Notes under the pieces: generated by a model | Told to the model about the DNA's origin: nothing | What the model saw: only the letters and a program-made list of their open reading frames with translations | The model's database searches: none | Shown: positions 34,358 through 45,166 of the stretch, one piece after another | How positions within the stretch are numbered: the first letter of the stretch is position 1 | How the letters are laid out: every line of letters starts with the position of its first letter | Source: Pleodorina starrii | Lineage: Eukaryota; Chlorophyta; Chlorophyceae; Chlamydomonadales; Volvocaceae | Direction: 5' to 3' | DNA length: 64,000 nucleotides | NCBI GenBank assembly: GCA_030267565.1 | Contig: BRXU01000011.1 | Span: forward strand, 2,408,501 to 2,472,500 | Made by a program: the position numbers and the translations under genes

Positions 34358-34717
34358 TGTGTTTGGTCGTAGCTCGTAGGGTCAGGTCGTGGAGTCAGGT
34401 GTGAAAAAATAGAGAAACCAAGGAGAATCACGCACCGCTGGAATATATCTAATATGTTCTGCATGCAAAAAGACGGTGTTTAAAGCCGAAGATGACCGGT
34501 TTTTTTGACCCGGTCGCAGCCTTAACCGCCGGATTCGGAGCCATCCAAGCGAAGTTATTGTACCTTGCGTCCATCGACAACCCAAATGACATCTTCTGAC
34601 ATACATCTGATCTCGCAAGTAAAAATGCGTTAAGCTTAGGCTACCTTGGCAAATCCTTGCTAACTGTTTGTCGGGTGTTTGATCGGCAAAATGAGCGACT
34701 GAGGGCATTGCGCTTTG
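34358..34717. promoter_or_regulatory. divergent intergenic region (shared promoter candidate)
   Basis: Only 360 bp separate the start codons of the CRAL-TRIO gene (-) and the CCR4-type gene (+), so both promoters and 5' UTRs must lie here. It is more AT-rich than the flanking exons. I cannot define a TATA box or specific factor sites with confidence. Confidence 0.55.
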
Positions 34718-37700
34718 ATGCGACTTAAAAGCGGCCCTGGCATGGCGCGGCCGTTGGCGAACGTCGTCGGCCGACGAATGGCACGCAGCCGCATGGTTCG
34801 GGCGGTTGTGGCAGAGACCGGGAAGGCCGCGATCCCCCAGAGGACCATCAACGTCATGACATACAACATACTGGCGCAGAAATACGTGCAAAACGGGTGC
34901 GCGTGTCTGTCGCAGATATCGGCATTACCCGGTGGCCTGAGACCCGTTGCCCGCGCCGGCCCGCGCACCTCCCCATCGCTCAGGTGGCATAACTACTGCA
35001 AATCCCGATACCTCCGATGGGAGTATAGGAAAGAGCTGCTGTTTGAGGAGCTAGAGGGATACGACAGCGACATCATCTGTCTCCAGGTGCGCAATCTGCC
35101 GCTATGGCCGTGTGCCGCATACCGTTTGCCGCTGCAAAGGGCAGGCAAGCAGGGCAAAAGAACACCGGACGCGGGCACGCGGGCACGCCGGTCGCCGTCC
35201 TCTCCCCACCTGTGCGCACATCGCCGTCTCACATCACCGGCTGCCGTGTCGCCGCGCCGTCACCGTCCTACTGTTTCTGCTGCTGCTGCACTGCACCTCC
35301 GCTTCTGCGCTGCTGTGGTGCGCGCGCAGGAGGTGGAGGCTGACGTGTTTTCGGACGAGCTGCAGCCCTTCCTGGGCATGCGGGGCTACCGGGGACACTA
35401 CCTCGCACGACAGTACGGCGAGAACGTACAGGTAATGTACGACACTGGCGTCTCGGCCGAGCGATTGCTTGGGGGGCTGGCAGCACGCCACAGACCGATT
35501 CGCCTAGCCATCCAACACAAACCGGTTCGCAAACGCGCGCCCCTAAAAACAAACCCGCCGCCGCCACCGCCGCCATCGAGCTGCATATGACGACAACATG
35601 ACGACCACCTCGTCGCACGCATCCACGGAGGCGAACTAACGGTGGCGAGACAGCGACGGAGAACCAACGAACCAACGAACCAACGAAACCGAGTCCGGGT
35701 TTTCGTGCGCTGCCTCCGTCCCTTCGCCGCCGTTTCTTCTTTACTGTCCCCGACCGCCCCATCGCTCCGGCTCCCCGCCCCGCGCCCCGCGCGTGCCCCT
35801 CCGCTTTCCCTTCCTGCCCTCTCCCTCCCTACCCCTCCAGGGCCCTCCCGAGGGCGTGGCCCTGTTCTACCGCACCGACCTGTTCGAGCTCATCCACCAC
35901 CGCGCCTTCACCTTCGCGTCCGTGGCCACCGACCCGCCGGCGCCACCGGCGCCCTCGCTGTCCTCCTCCGACGGCGAGGAAGCAACCCAACCACCACCCA
36001 CCGACCCGGCGGACGTCTCAGCCACCGGCGCGGCAGCTGAGGAAGCCGATCACGTCGCAGCGACATCAACAACAACAGCAGCAGCAGCGGCAGCAGCAGC
36101 AGCAGGAGGTCCTGCTCCGTCTGTCACCGGCCGGCCGGCCGGGAAGAAAGGCGGCCGGGGGCCGGCGTTGACGTCCGTTGACTTGAGTTGCGAGGGGCAG
36201 GCCGAAGGCCCAGCAGGAGCAACAGCAGCAGCAGTAGCAGAAGTGGAGCCGGCATCCGAACACCACCACTGCAATGGCAGCAGCAGTTGCAGCAGCAGCA
36301 GCAGCGCTAGCAGTAGCGGTAGAGGTGGCAGCAGCAGCAGCAGCAGCAGCAGCTGCGCTAACGCCGGCGCCGTCGCCGCCACCGATGGGCCCAGCAGCAA
36401 CGCGGGCAGGACGGGACGCGGCCGGGGCTCGACGACGGTGGCAGCGGCGGCCGGCGCCTCAACCTCCCGGGATGACAAACCCGCGACGGCACCGAGTGCC
36501 ACCTCATCACAGCCATCAACATCAACACCACGATCATCATCATCATCACCAGCACCAGCAGCTGCAGCACAAGCACGAGCACCAGCCGGGAACCAAAGCA
36601 ACCCCACCAGCACAAGCGGACGCGCCAGCAGCAGCGGCCGCGGCGCCAGCAGCAGCGGCGGCGGCGGCGGCGGCACCGTCGGCGGAAGCCACCGCGGTAA
36701 CAGCGAGTTCTGGAGCGTCTTCACGCGGCGGCAGGAGGGCGCCATTCTGGCCCTGCTGCGGCACAAGCCCAGCCAGCGGCCGCTGCTGGCGGCGGTGACA
36801 CACCTGTTTTGGAACCCCGCGTTCCCGGACGTCAAAGCCTTCCAGGCAAGCGCCAGGGCGGGCGGCTGCAGGGCGGGATTGAGCTATGTTGGGATAGCGC
36901 ACGGCAGGGGGAGCAGTCCTTGGAATACCGGTATGTGATGTTGCAGAGGGCTGCATGCCGATCACGTGAAGGGCCGAAATAGGGATATGTGCCGTATGAG
37001 GCATGCCGGGGGGGAGGCCGCGCGCTTGCGTGCCGGGATGGGAGAAGGGTCTGGGGGGTTGGGGTTAAGGAAGAAAGAGGAATCCCTCAACACGCCCAAA
37101 ACCCTAAGACCAAAAAACCCACCAACACATCCAGGCGGCGGTGCTGTGTCGGGAGATTGCGGCCTTCCTGCGGCAGCACGCGGAGGGGGCCGGCGAGGCG
37201 GCAGCGGGCGAGGTGCCGGTGATACTGGCGGGGGACTTCAACAGCCTCAGCCGCAAGCGCCTACCGGACGCGTTCGACCCCAAGGCGAGTTTGGCGGGCC
37301 ACACGGGCAGTTGGGGGTGGCTGTGTGGGTGCGTGGGTGGGTTTGCAAGCGGCCGCCTGGGCCATGCTGGCGGTCGAGGGCGGGGGCGGGGGTGCACGGG
37401 GTGAGGTGAGGTGGGCGCCCATGCGTTGTGGAATGGAATCGGTGTGAGGAGGGTTTCGACCAGCGCGGGGATGCCGGGTGTGCGTTACCCTCCCTTGGGT
37501 TTTGTGTCGTTCGCCGCTGACATTGGCGTCGTCCTGCCGACGACGGACCGCCGGCACCCCGGGCCTCCCCTCCCGTCCCTTCCCCCGCCAGATCCCCCGC
37601 GGCCCCGACGGTCTGGTGAGCGGCGTGTACACGTTGTTGACCCGCGGGTCGCTGCCGCCCGACCACCCCGACCACCCCGCCACCCGCCGCCGGCCCGGCG

Positions 37701-38394
37701 AGACGAGCAATGCCGACTTCCGGGGCGTCACGCTCACCACCTCGGGGGTCAACCTCACCTCGGCGTACCGCCTGGCCAACGGCAGGTTGGTCGTGACACG
37801 GCGGGGGCGGGTGACACGGGAAGCTGGGTGCGGCAAATGTTCAACCCTAAGAAGTTGGATTGATGGTTGAAGTTGAATGAAAAAAGGTAAACTATTCATC
37901 ATCATCAAGGAAGGCATCTCGTGGAGGAAGGGCTGCTAGGCAGGGAAGGGATGTTCGTCTCGTTCTACTCAATACACCTCGACAAGTTGTTGGGTGGAGC
38001 AGGGTGGAGGTTCTGTTGGGGACCAACGGCTAGGATGAGAACCCAATCTCCATCTTGTCCCCGTCTCCCTGACCCTGCCCCTTGACCCTTTCCGGTATCG
38101 CCCTTTGTTCGCGTCGCACACAGGGACCCGCCCCTCACCACCCGCACCACCACCTTTGCCGGCTGCCTCGACTACATCTTCGTCTCGCCGGCGCACTTCG
38201 ACGTGACCAGCACGCTCGAGCTGCCGTACGCCATGTCGCCCGCGTCGTGCGATGCCGTACGCGACCCGCTGACCGACGTGCGCTTCCCGCCCATCCCCAG
38301 CTCCGAGTTCCCCTCCGACCACCTCTCGCTGGTGGCGTTGCTGCGGCTCAAAGAGGACGGGGATGGGCAGGCGCGCGGCCGGGATGGAGCATGA
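34718..38394 (+). CDS. CCR4-type endonuclease/exonuclease/phosphatase-fold protein
   Basis: Seven exons: 34718-34896, 34984-35086, 35330-35431, 35841-36845, 37135-37284, 37592-37785, 38124-38394 (TGA). All phases join, giving 667 residues. The EEP fold is read in order: INVMTYNILAQKY, DIICLQEVE (metal-binding Glu), GVALFYRTDLFEL, LLAAVTHLFWNP, VILAGDFNS (catalytic Asp/Asn), LDYIFVSPAHF and PSDHLSLVALL (Asp-His pair). This is the CCR4/Angel/nocturnin family of Mg-dependent nucleases, mostly poly(A) deadenylases; substrate is inferred from family only. Residues about 160-415 are a Ser/Ala/Thr/Gly/Pro-rich insertion encoded by CAG/AGC-like repeats inside the catalytic domain. The introns after 36845 and 37284 have GC donors (CAG|GCAAGC, AAG|GCGAGT). 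Confidence 0.9.
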
Positions 38395-40396
38395 TGAAGG
38401 GCGATACCGGGGGAACCTGAGGGACCTGGGGAACATGGGGAACATCGACTCGACGCCTGCCGACCGGAGGAGCTGTTTGGGGCGACCCGGCGCTGCTGCA
38501 CGCTTGCCGGCGGGCTGCCCAGCCGCGGCGCCATGCCGCACCTTGGCGGCAAAGGACCGTCGCGCGCCGCATGTTTGTACTGACACGCCGTACTGTACCT
38601 CTGTACGGGTCTCCTGGCATTCGGCGGGCTGTTCCCTCTGCTGCTGTCTTGGAGCTCGGGTCGTGAATTCCTCGAATCCTTTGCTGCGGCTGGTATTTCA
38701 TTTCCCTCCAATTCCGCAACCCGCGAACACCAGGCGCGGCCCGTCCAAACCCCACAAAGGCACGGTACGCTGCCGTTGCGCCTGGCAGCGTACCGCCCGC
38801 AGAGGTCCCCGTCTACGCGTGTCGCTTTCTGTCTCCCGACACGTAGCTTTGCAGCCAATCGCTTCGGGTTTGAGGATTTATTCACGACGGGCCTCAGCAC
38901 GCAGTCGTGTCTACGAACTCACGATGAACGTCCGGCTGCGCGAGGCAATCATGCAACAGCAGCCGATGCCACCGGCCTGCAGGTCGAACACATACCGGTA
39001 CACAGACACACACACACACACACGAACCACACGCACAGACCAACATCTGTCGCGCCCGCACGGCACGGCTGTACATGTGCCACCCATGTGCCACCCAGGT
39101 TCACCCAGTCAAGTCCGCGTGTATCAAAGCGTCGTAAGACAGGCTAGCCGCCGCGCCTTTGCCGGTGTGTCGACCCACGGGTCGGTTCGGATGGGGCCGG
39201 TGCCGGCGGCGGCGTCACCTCAGTCGTGCTTGCTGCTGCGGCTCTGATGCCGCCCACTACCCGGAGAATCGGGCCCAGTCCCTGCCCGCTCCTTCCATCC
39301 TTCCATTTCCTGTTCCCACGCCTCTCCCTCAACTCCTCCAGCGCTCAACCCAACCCGCCCCAACCACCCCACTCGACGGCCCTCCCACCCCCGCATGCGT
39401 CTCACGATATTTCCAGTCTCTCAGCAGCGACATTGAAATTGCTCCTTCTACGTCCCTCCTGTCAAGTCAAGTCACCTCCGTCTCCGCTACCTCAATATCC
39501 CCGGAACGCCCGCCCACTCCCACCGCGACGCCAAACGGCAGACTCGTGCTCCAGCGCGCTCGCCGGGGCGGCCGCCAGCAGCTGCGCTCGACGCCCCGGA
39601 TCTGAAATCCCTTCCGCGGTTGCCGTACAGCAGCACCCTTCAGCAGACAGTGCAGCGCCGGCTTCTCGGTCGCAGCAGCTGCACAGACCCGCCCCAGCGC
39701 CGACTACCGTTGCTCCGGCCACCGCCGCCGCCGCCGCCGGCGCCCCTGCCGGTCCGTCTTGCAGCAGCAATGACGGCTTCCCAGGAGCGAGAAGTGAGGG
39801 AAGTGGGTCCTGCAGTGCGCTGCCGCTGCCACCGTCGTGGTCGCCGCCTTGGCCCTCGGGCCCGCAGTAGCTGCAGGCGCAGGCGCTGCAGCGGTTGGCT
39901 GCCGCCAGGGCTCCCTTACGCCCTTGCACCTGCACTCTCCGCTGCTCCCAGCTCCGCGCCGCTGCTTCCAGCTTGGAGTCATCGCCGCCCACCGTTCCCC
40001 GCAGGACTCTGGTGGAAGGGGGGGAAGAGGGGATGTTGCGGGAGGGGGGCCGCGGGCAAGAGGAGACGCACTCGTCTAGCCACCAGTTCGAGTCTCGAGT
40101 CCAAAACCTTAGCACGCGCGACCAGGAAGCGACGGCCCGCGGGAGGCTGAACATCAATCCCGCGGGTTGAGGAAAGGCTGATGGCAGCATGTTGGGGTAA
40201 GAAAAGAAGATACCGAAGGGACGGAGACCACCACCCACTACCAGCAGCACCACCACCACCGCCACCACCGCTTCCCAACTTCGAGAGCAGCATGAAGCGC
40301 GCACGTGTTCCTGGGGGAGGGTTCAGTTGATTCGGGCAGCTGTCCTGCGTACTACGTCGTACAGTTGTGCAGCAGTACACCTGTACACCACATCCT
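38395..40396. other. intergenic region with CA repeat, no gene assigned
   Basis: Lies between the convergent 3' ends of the CCR4-type gene and the TLC gene. It contains a short (CA)n tract (about 39001-39024). An unassigned 270-codon minus-strand frame (40304-39492) is Ala/Ser/Gly-rich, has no recognisable domain and overlaps open frames on the other strand, so it is not called as a gene. Confidence 0.5.
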
Positions 40397-43300
40397 TCAT
40401 TCGCACCTGATCACGGCGCCGAACCACACCCACTGCATGCCCACCAGCGACCACAGCAGCGCGTTAATGAGCAAGTAGGTGGCCAGCAGGTGGTCCAGCA
40501 CACGGGGGATGTCGGTCAACGGCTGCACCAGGCCCCTGCGGGCGGGCAGCCACCAGGACACAAAAGGGACAGACGCGTTAGGAAACCGGTGGAACCGGTA
40601 GACGCATGTATCGGATAAAATTGATGACCAATGTGTGCCTACCGGTAATATAACTACTATTAGGCTGTGCGCATAAAAGAGATAGACGCGTGCCGAGAGG
40701 CGCGGTAAGGAGGTTAAGAGGTGTAGGCGTAGGGAATACGGAATAGCTGTGCGCACGGCCTGCACGGCGATCGGTACAGCCAACATTGGGTGCTTTGGGG
40801 TCCTCCCGACGTCCCGAGTCACCTGCCCAGCCCAGTGCCGTACTCACAGTGGCAGGAATATGATGGGGAAGAGCAGCACTCGGGACACGAAGTAGACGGC
40901 GGCGAAGGCGGCGAAGGACGGCACAGCCACCCTCCTGCCGAGGGGCGATCCAATGGGAGGCGGGCGCAGAGCGAGAAATCGGCGGGGCCGCGGCTCAGGA
41001 CTGAGTCAGGACTGAGGCAGGCGGCGCGGCGTGTGACTGCGGGCGGGTACGAATTCGTGTGTGGTGTGGCCCGGCGCGGTGCGGTGCGGTGCGGTGCGGT
41101 GCAATCTGCGTTGTGGTGCTGTGTGTGCTGGTTGTGCAGTGTGGTTGCGGTTCCCTCTTCTGGCTTCCCGTCCGTTGTTGCCGCCACCGCCGCCGCTGCC
41201 ACACGACATGTTTGCCGCCTCCCCGTCCGTGCTCCCCATCCGGGAACGGCACGTTACTTTTTTTACCGTACGACCGTACGACCGTCGTGCCGTACCTTAT
41301 CCCAGCGTGGTGTGCCGTCTTGGACAGGTGCAGCAGCGGCGTGGAAGAATTTAGCAGAGCCAGAAGCAGCACACCTGCGGCGGTGTTATCGTCAACTACG
41401 GTGTCATCTACGGTATCATCGTCAACTACGGTGTCATCGTCAACTACATAAATATGTCCTCGTGCTACATACTTTGGGCGCATGCTGAGACCATACCAGG
41501 CTGAGGACTCGCGAGCCCAGGGTGGGCATCACTTGATCGGATGGATGAACGAATGGATGGATATCAGTCCAAGGAGCCTGCGTCTTCGATGCTCTGAAGC
41601 AGGCCCGCAGATCCGTGCGCTCATGGGACAACACACACGTAGGGTCAACAATTAACACACACGGACAGATGACCTCTGCCGCCGTGGCTGCCGACGCCGC
41701 CGCCCCTTCTGTACTACCCCTCCGCCTCAGACTCCGCCCCGCGCTGTACGGCACCGCAGCTCCCGGTGCCACTCCCCACGCACCGGGCCGATGCAGGCTG
41801 AAGCAGTACGACAGGACGAGCAGGGACATTGACGCCACGTGGTGAGCCACCATGAGCGTGTTGTCCTTCAGGCCCACACCTGAGCAGAAGGAGGAGAAGA
41901 AGGAGGAACAGGCAAAGCGGGGCAAATCAAAATTGGCACGCTGACGGGCGGACAGGCTGACATAGCACGATAACAGAGCCCAACCTCCCCCCCGCCATCA
42001 ACAACAAAACCAACCGCCAGCGACACACGCATATACCCGACAAGAATGCCGCTCCGCAATGAGCTTTCATTGATTCAGCCCAAACGCGCACGCACCATTT
42101 TGACACGGTCCCTAAACATAACATGACACGATAGCGCGCCACGCACCCCGAGTCCCCGACGCACCCAAGTGGTGTTTTGCCAGCAGGTGCAGGTACCAGG
42201 CCGCCTCCCAGCAGTAGTACCAGCGCACGGGCGGCGGCAGGGGGATCAGCGGCCAGCCGCCCAGGCAGTGGGACGTGTCCAGGGAGGGCCAGCCGGGGCA
42301 ACCACCGTTCCTGCAGGCGCCGAGGCAAGGCAAGGCAAGGCACGGCGCCGCAGCCGGGGGGTGGGGCCGAGGGCCAAGCGGCCAGGGGGATCGCTTTGGG
42401 TGCAGGGGGCACACACGCGCGCGACCATCCTTACACAAGACCGCTTCATGCTGGCGTGGGTAAGGGGCCATCCTCGGGTGGTGTACAGGATTCCGGCTTC
42501 CAGTGCCTTTCTCCCGTAATTATTAGCGCCAGCCCCAGCCCCAGGCTCAGCCCCAGCCCCAGCTCAAGCCCCAGCCCCGGTCCCGGAGCTCTCACCAACG
42601 GCTCACGCACAGCCATCCCCACAGCAGGAGCGCCTGCAGCAGCCATAGCGATGGAGCAGGCGCAAGCCCCAGGGCCGCAGAGCAGCGCAAGGATTCAAGA
42701 TAGTAGGGCGGGCCTCTCGGGCAGGTTGAGTACGACACTGTACGACAAGACGGGGAGGACGGGCCCCGAATGGCTGGCATTTTTCTTGCGCGTGGAAGCA
42801 AATCCAGAATCGTGTGCCTACACTGAAAAGAGCGCCCCCGGCTCCTTCCGTGATGCCGTGCGACGGCGCTCGCGATGCGGTGCTACGTCCCGCCCATCAT
42901 CCGCGTGTGCCACTGTAACAACAATAACAACAACAAGAGCAGCAGCAGCAACAACCACAACCCACGTGCGGCATGTGCCCACGGACGCATTTCCCACGGA
43001 CCCGCCCGCACATCGCCTGCCCAGTGCCCACACCAGCCCTCCGCCACCAGCAGCGCAGCGCCGCAAGACTTCCCCCCTCACGCTGCTGCGGACGCAGAAC
43101 CACCGGGGGGCAACGCAGAACCCACCGATCCGCCGACCATGGCCCAGCAGCCCTCGCCCAGACGCAGCTCGTCCTCCGTCATGGGGGCATCGGCTGCATC
43201 AGCCGCTGTAAGATCTGGATCTGCAGCCGCGATCTTGACGTCTTTCACGCTAGCGCCCTTCGCGGTCGCGGTCGCCCCTTCTGCTCCATCCGTCGCACAC

Positions 43301-43713
43301 CACCTGCGGACCATCAGGTCGCAGGACACACGTGCGCAACCGGTCAACCAAATTCAAACGCCCAATCGTACGCACCGACGCTGGATGCGGGCAGAAGCGC
43401 CGTGGCTGTCCGTCTGCCCCCCGCCACCGCAGTTGACGCCGTACCTTCGCCGCTGCCCGCGGGGCCTCCGCACAACGAAGCGAAAGAAAGCGATGCGCAG
43501 CAGGCAGAGCGCCGCAAAGAGGGACAGGCTTGGGAGCAGCAGCTGCGAAAGCTGGTTGTAGGAGGCGAGGCTGCGCGAGCGCTCCTGAAACCAGAGGACG
43601 TACTGCGGATCGCCCTTCGGCGCGATCAGGCGCAGCGAGTCGAACTCAAACAGCAGAAAATTGATGCTTCCAACAAATCCTGTCCTGCTGTCTGAAAGAG
43701 TTGTCGGCTCCAT
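40397..43713 (-). CDS. TLC-domain (LAG1/ceramide-synthase-like) membrane protein
   Basis: Eight exons: 43713-43445, 43249-43126, 42633-42596, 42310-42165, 41879-41784, 41374-41296, 40934-40848, 40535-40397. All phases join, giving 325 residues. Several membrane segments are seen: LLLPSLSLFAALCLLRIAFF near the N-terminus, ALLLWGWLCV, LLVLSYCFSL, FLPL and a final LLATYLLINALLW. TLC landmarks are EGCWAMVGGS, VRWYYCWEAAWYLHLLAK, DNTLMVAHHVASMSLLVLSY (the His-His of the Lag1 motif), LLLALLNSSTPLLHLSK and AVYFVSRVLLFPIIFLPL. Family role: acyl-CoA-dependent N-acylation of sphingoid bases in the ER. The second Lag-motif half reads LLNSSTPLLHLSK instead of the usual LHD..D....AK, so the substrate may differ from classical ceramide synthases. 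Introns carry small repeats (GGTGC, CAGCCC, a 21-mer). Confidence 0.85.
41084..41103 (+). repeat. (GGTGC)n microsatellite in a TLC-gene intron
   Basis: About four and a half perfect pentamers GGTGC/GCGGT within the intron between exons 41374-41296 and 40934-40848. Confidence 0.8.
41388..41447 (+). repeat. short minisatellite (GTCAACTACGGTGTCATC-like, about 21 bp)
   Basis: Three to four imperfect copies of a roughly 21-bp unit (ATCGTCAACTACGGTGTC) in the intron just upstream of the TLC exon at 41374-41296. Confidence 0.75.
42530..42585 (+). repeat. (CAGCCC)n simple repeat in a TLC-gene intron
   Basis: Eight to nine imperfect hexamers CAGCCC/CAGGCT just beyond the donor of the TLC exon 42633-42596, inside the following intron. 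Confidence 0.8.
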
Positions 43714-45166
43714 GTCTGAGAGAAGGAAAGTCAGTTGCTTCGACTACCTCGCTGCGTCCCGCCGAGCCGGAGCGCAAAGAAGGAAGGGCTTGTCTCGGTC
43801 CAAGATTTATCTTGGTCAGGTAGGAGGGATTGGAAATTATATTTATACAGGCTGGCATGTACTCAGGCGAGCGAGAAGTTAGGCAAATATCGACTGAGCT
43901 AGGGTGTTTCTCGGCTGTTGCGCGAACCCGCTTGCGAACTGACAGACCTCGTCCAACGGGCTCCTCGAATCTTGCGAGCAAGCAGATCAATTGACATGCA
44001 AAAGAGAGCCATTACGTCAGAAAATGCATTCTTGTCAGCTGTTCGCGTCTATCCGCCACGAATCGCCCGCGCTGCCAGCTTCCTACCGACTAGGGCCAGC
44101 AGGCTTCGCGGCTCGAAGCAGGTTGCAACTGGTGCCTCGAGCTTCTTTCTGCCGTTGATGTACTCTTTTGCGAAGAACTACAGCACGATGCCCTGGGAGA
44201 TGTGCCTTGCTATCGCCTTCCCTTCCGTGTCCCCTCGGACGCGCCGTTGCAATCTTGTACGAATCCGACGAACCCACTGACGGCCCCAACAATCCCCAGC
44301 TGCACGGACGGTGCTCTACACTCCACTCGCGATGCTCCCACTACGGGGTCTCTATGCCGCATTACGCTGCGCCATAACGGCGCGTGGGCCTAGATACCAT
44401 AAGGCCCCGATAAGCTCCGAACTGTCCGCCAATTCTGCCGCGTCGCCCAGTGATTGTTGCTGCACTGCGCACAGTGTCGTGCCATTGGGGGAGCCAATAG
44501 TCCACCGTACTTACGCATGCATAGGCGGCAGTGGACGGCGGGAAGACATATGGAATGGCGCGCTCCCCGGTATACGGCCGATGCCGTGACGGTTAGCTCT
44601 CATTCTTGGGTTTGTGTGCGCGTTTGGCGCACAGAATCTGAATGTATTGGCAGTAACTGATGGCTTTTGCTGTTGGTTTGAGCCAGCTCCCACAGGCCGA
44701 AACTCCCAAAACTCCCATCCATTTGGCAGGATGGGTAGGGATTTCGTCCACACCGTTTGCCGTCTCACTGCCTTGGCGTCGTACCTTTGCAGCGACCTGC
44801 CTTGTAACCAGGCCTCCACTTGCTTGGGTATGTGATCACGCTCCGTTTGCCTGGTAGCATCTCCAAATGCTGATGCAACTTCATATGAAATCAAACCATG
44901 TGGAAGACGAAACCAATCGCCTATCCCCATAGGCTCAGTATGCCGAGCGTGTTACAGTTGACCAAAGAAGGCTGTGAACGGCGCGCTGTGAACCACACAC
45001 GTTGGCCGTTTGGACGAGAGAACAACTAAAAACGGAGTAATTCTTCTGCTACACGCAAAGCTCAATTGAACACTGGATTTTGTACAACGTAGCACGCTCT
45101 GAAGTAGTGTTAAGTACATTGCTGCGTGCGCGCCCGTTTGCAAGGTCACAGTGCTCGGACTCCATC
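43714..45166. promoter_or_regulatory. divergent intergenic region between the TLC and methyltransferase genes
   Basis: About 1.45 kb between two start codons facing away from each other, so both promoters should lie here. Short frames within it (for example 43918-44280 and 44511-44930) have no recognisable domain and no splice continuity with the flanking genes. No specific regulatory motif could be defined. Confidence 0.5.

Noticed and set aside
36050..36835. Leu/Ala-rich minus-strand frame that could suggest a membrane protein
   Set aside because: It is the complement of CAG/AGC repeats inside the CCR4-type exon 35841-36845; the runs of leucine are a repeat artefact.
39492..40304. 270-codon minus-strand frame as a gene
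   Set aside because: Low-complexity Ala/Ser/Gly-rich translation, overlapping frames on the plus strand, and no recognisable domain or splice context.
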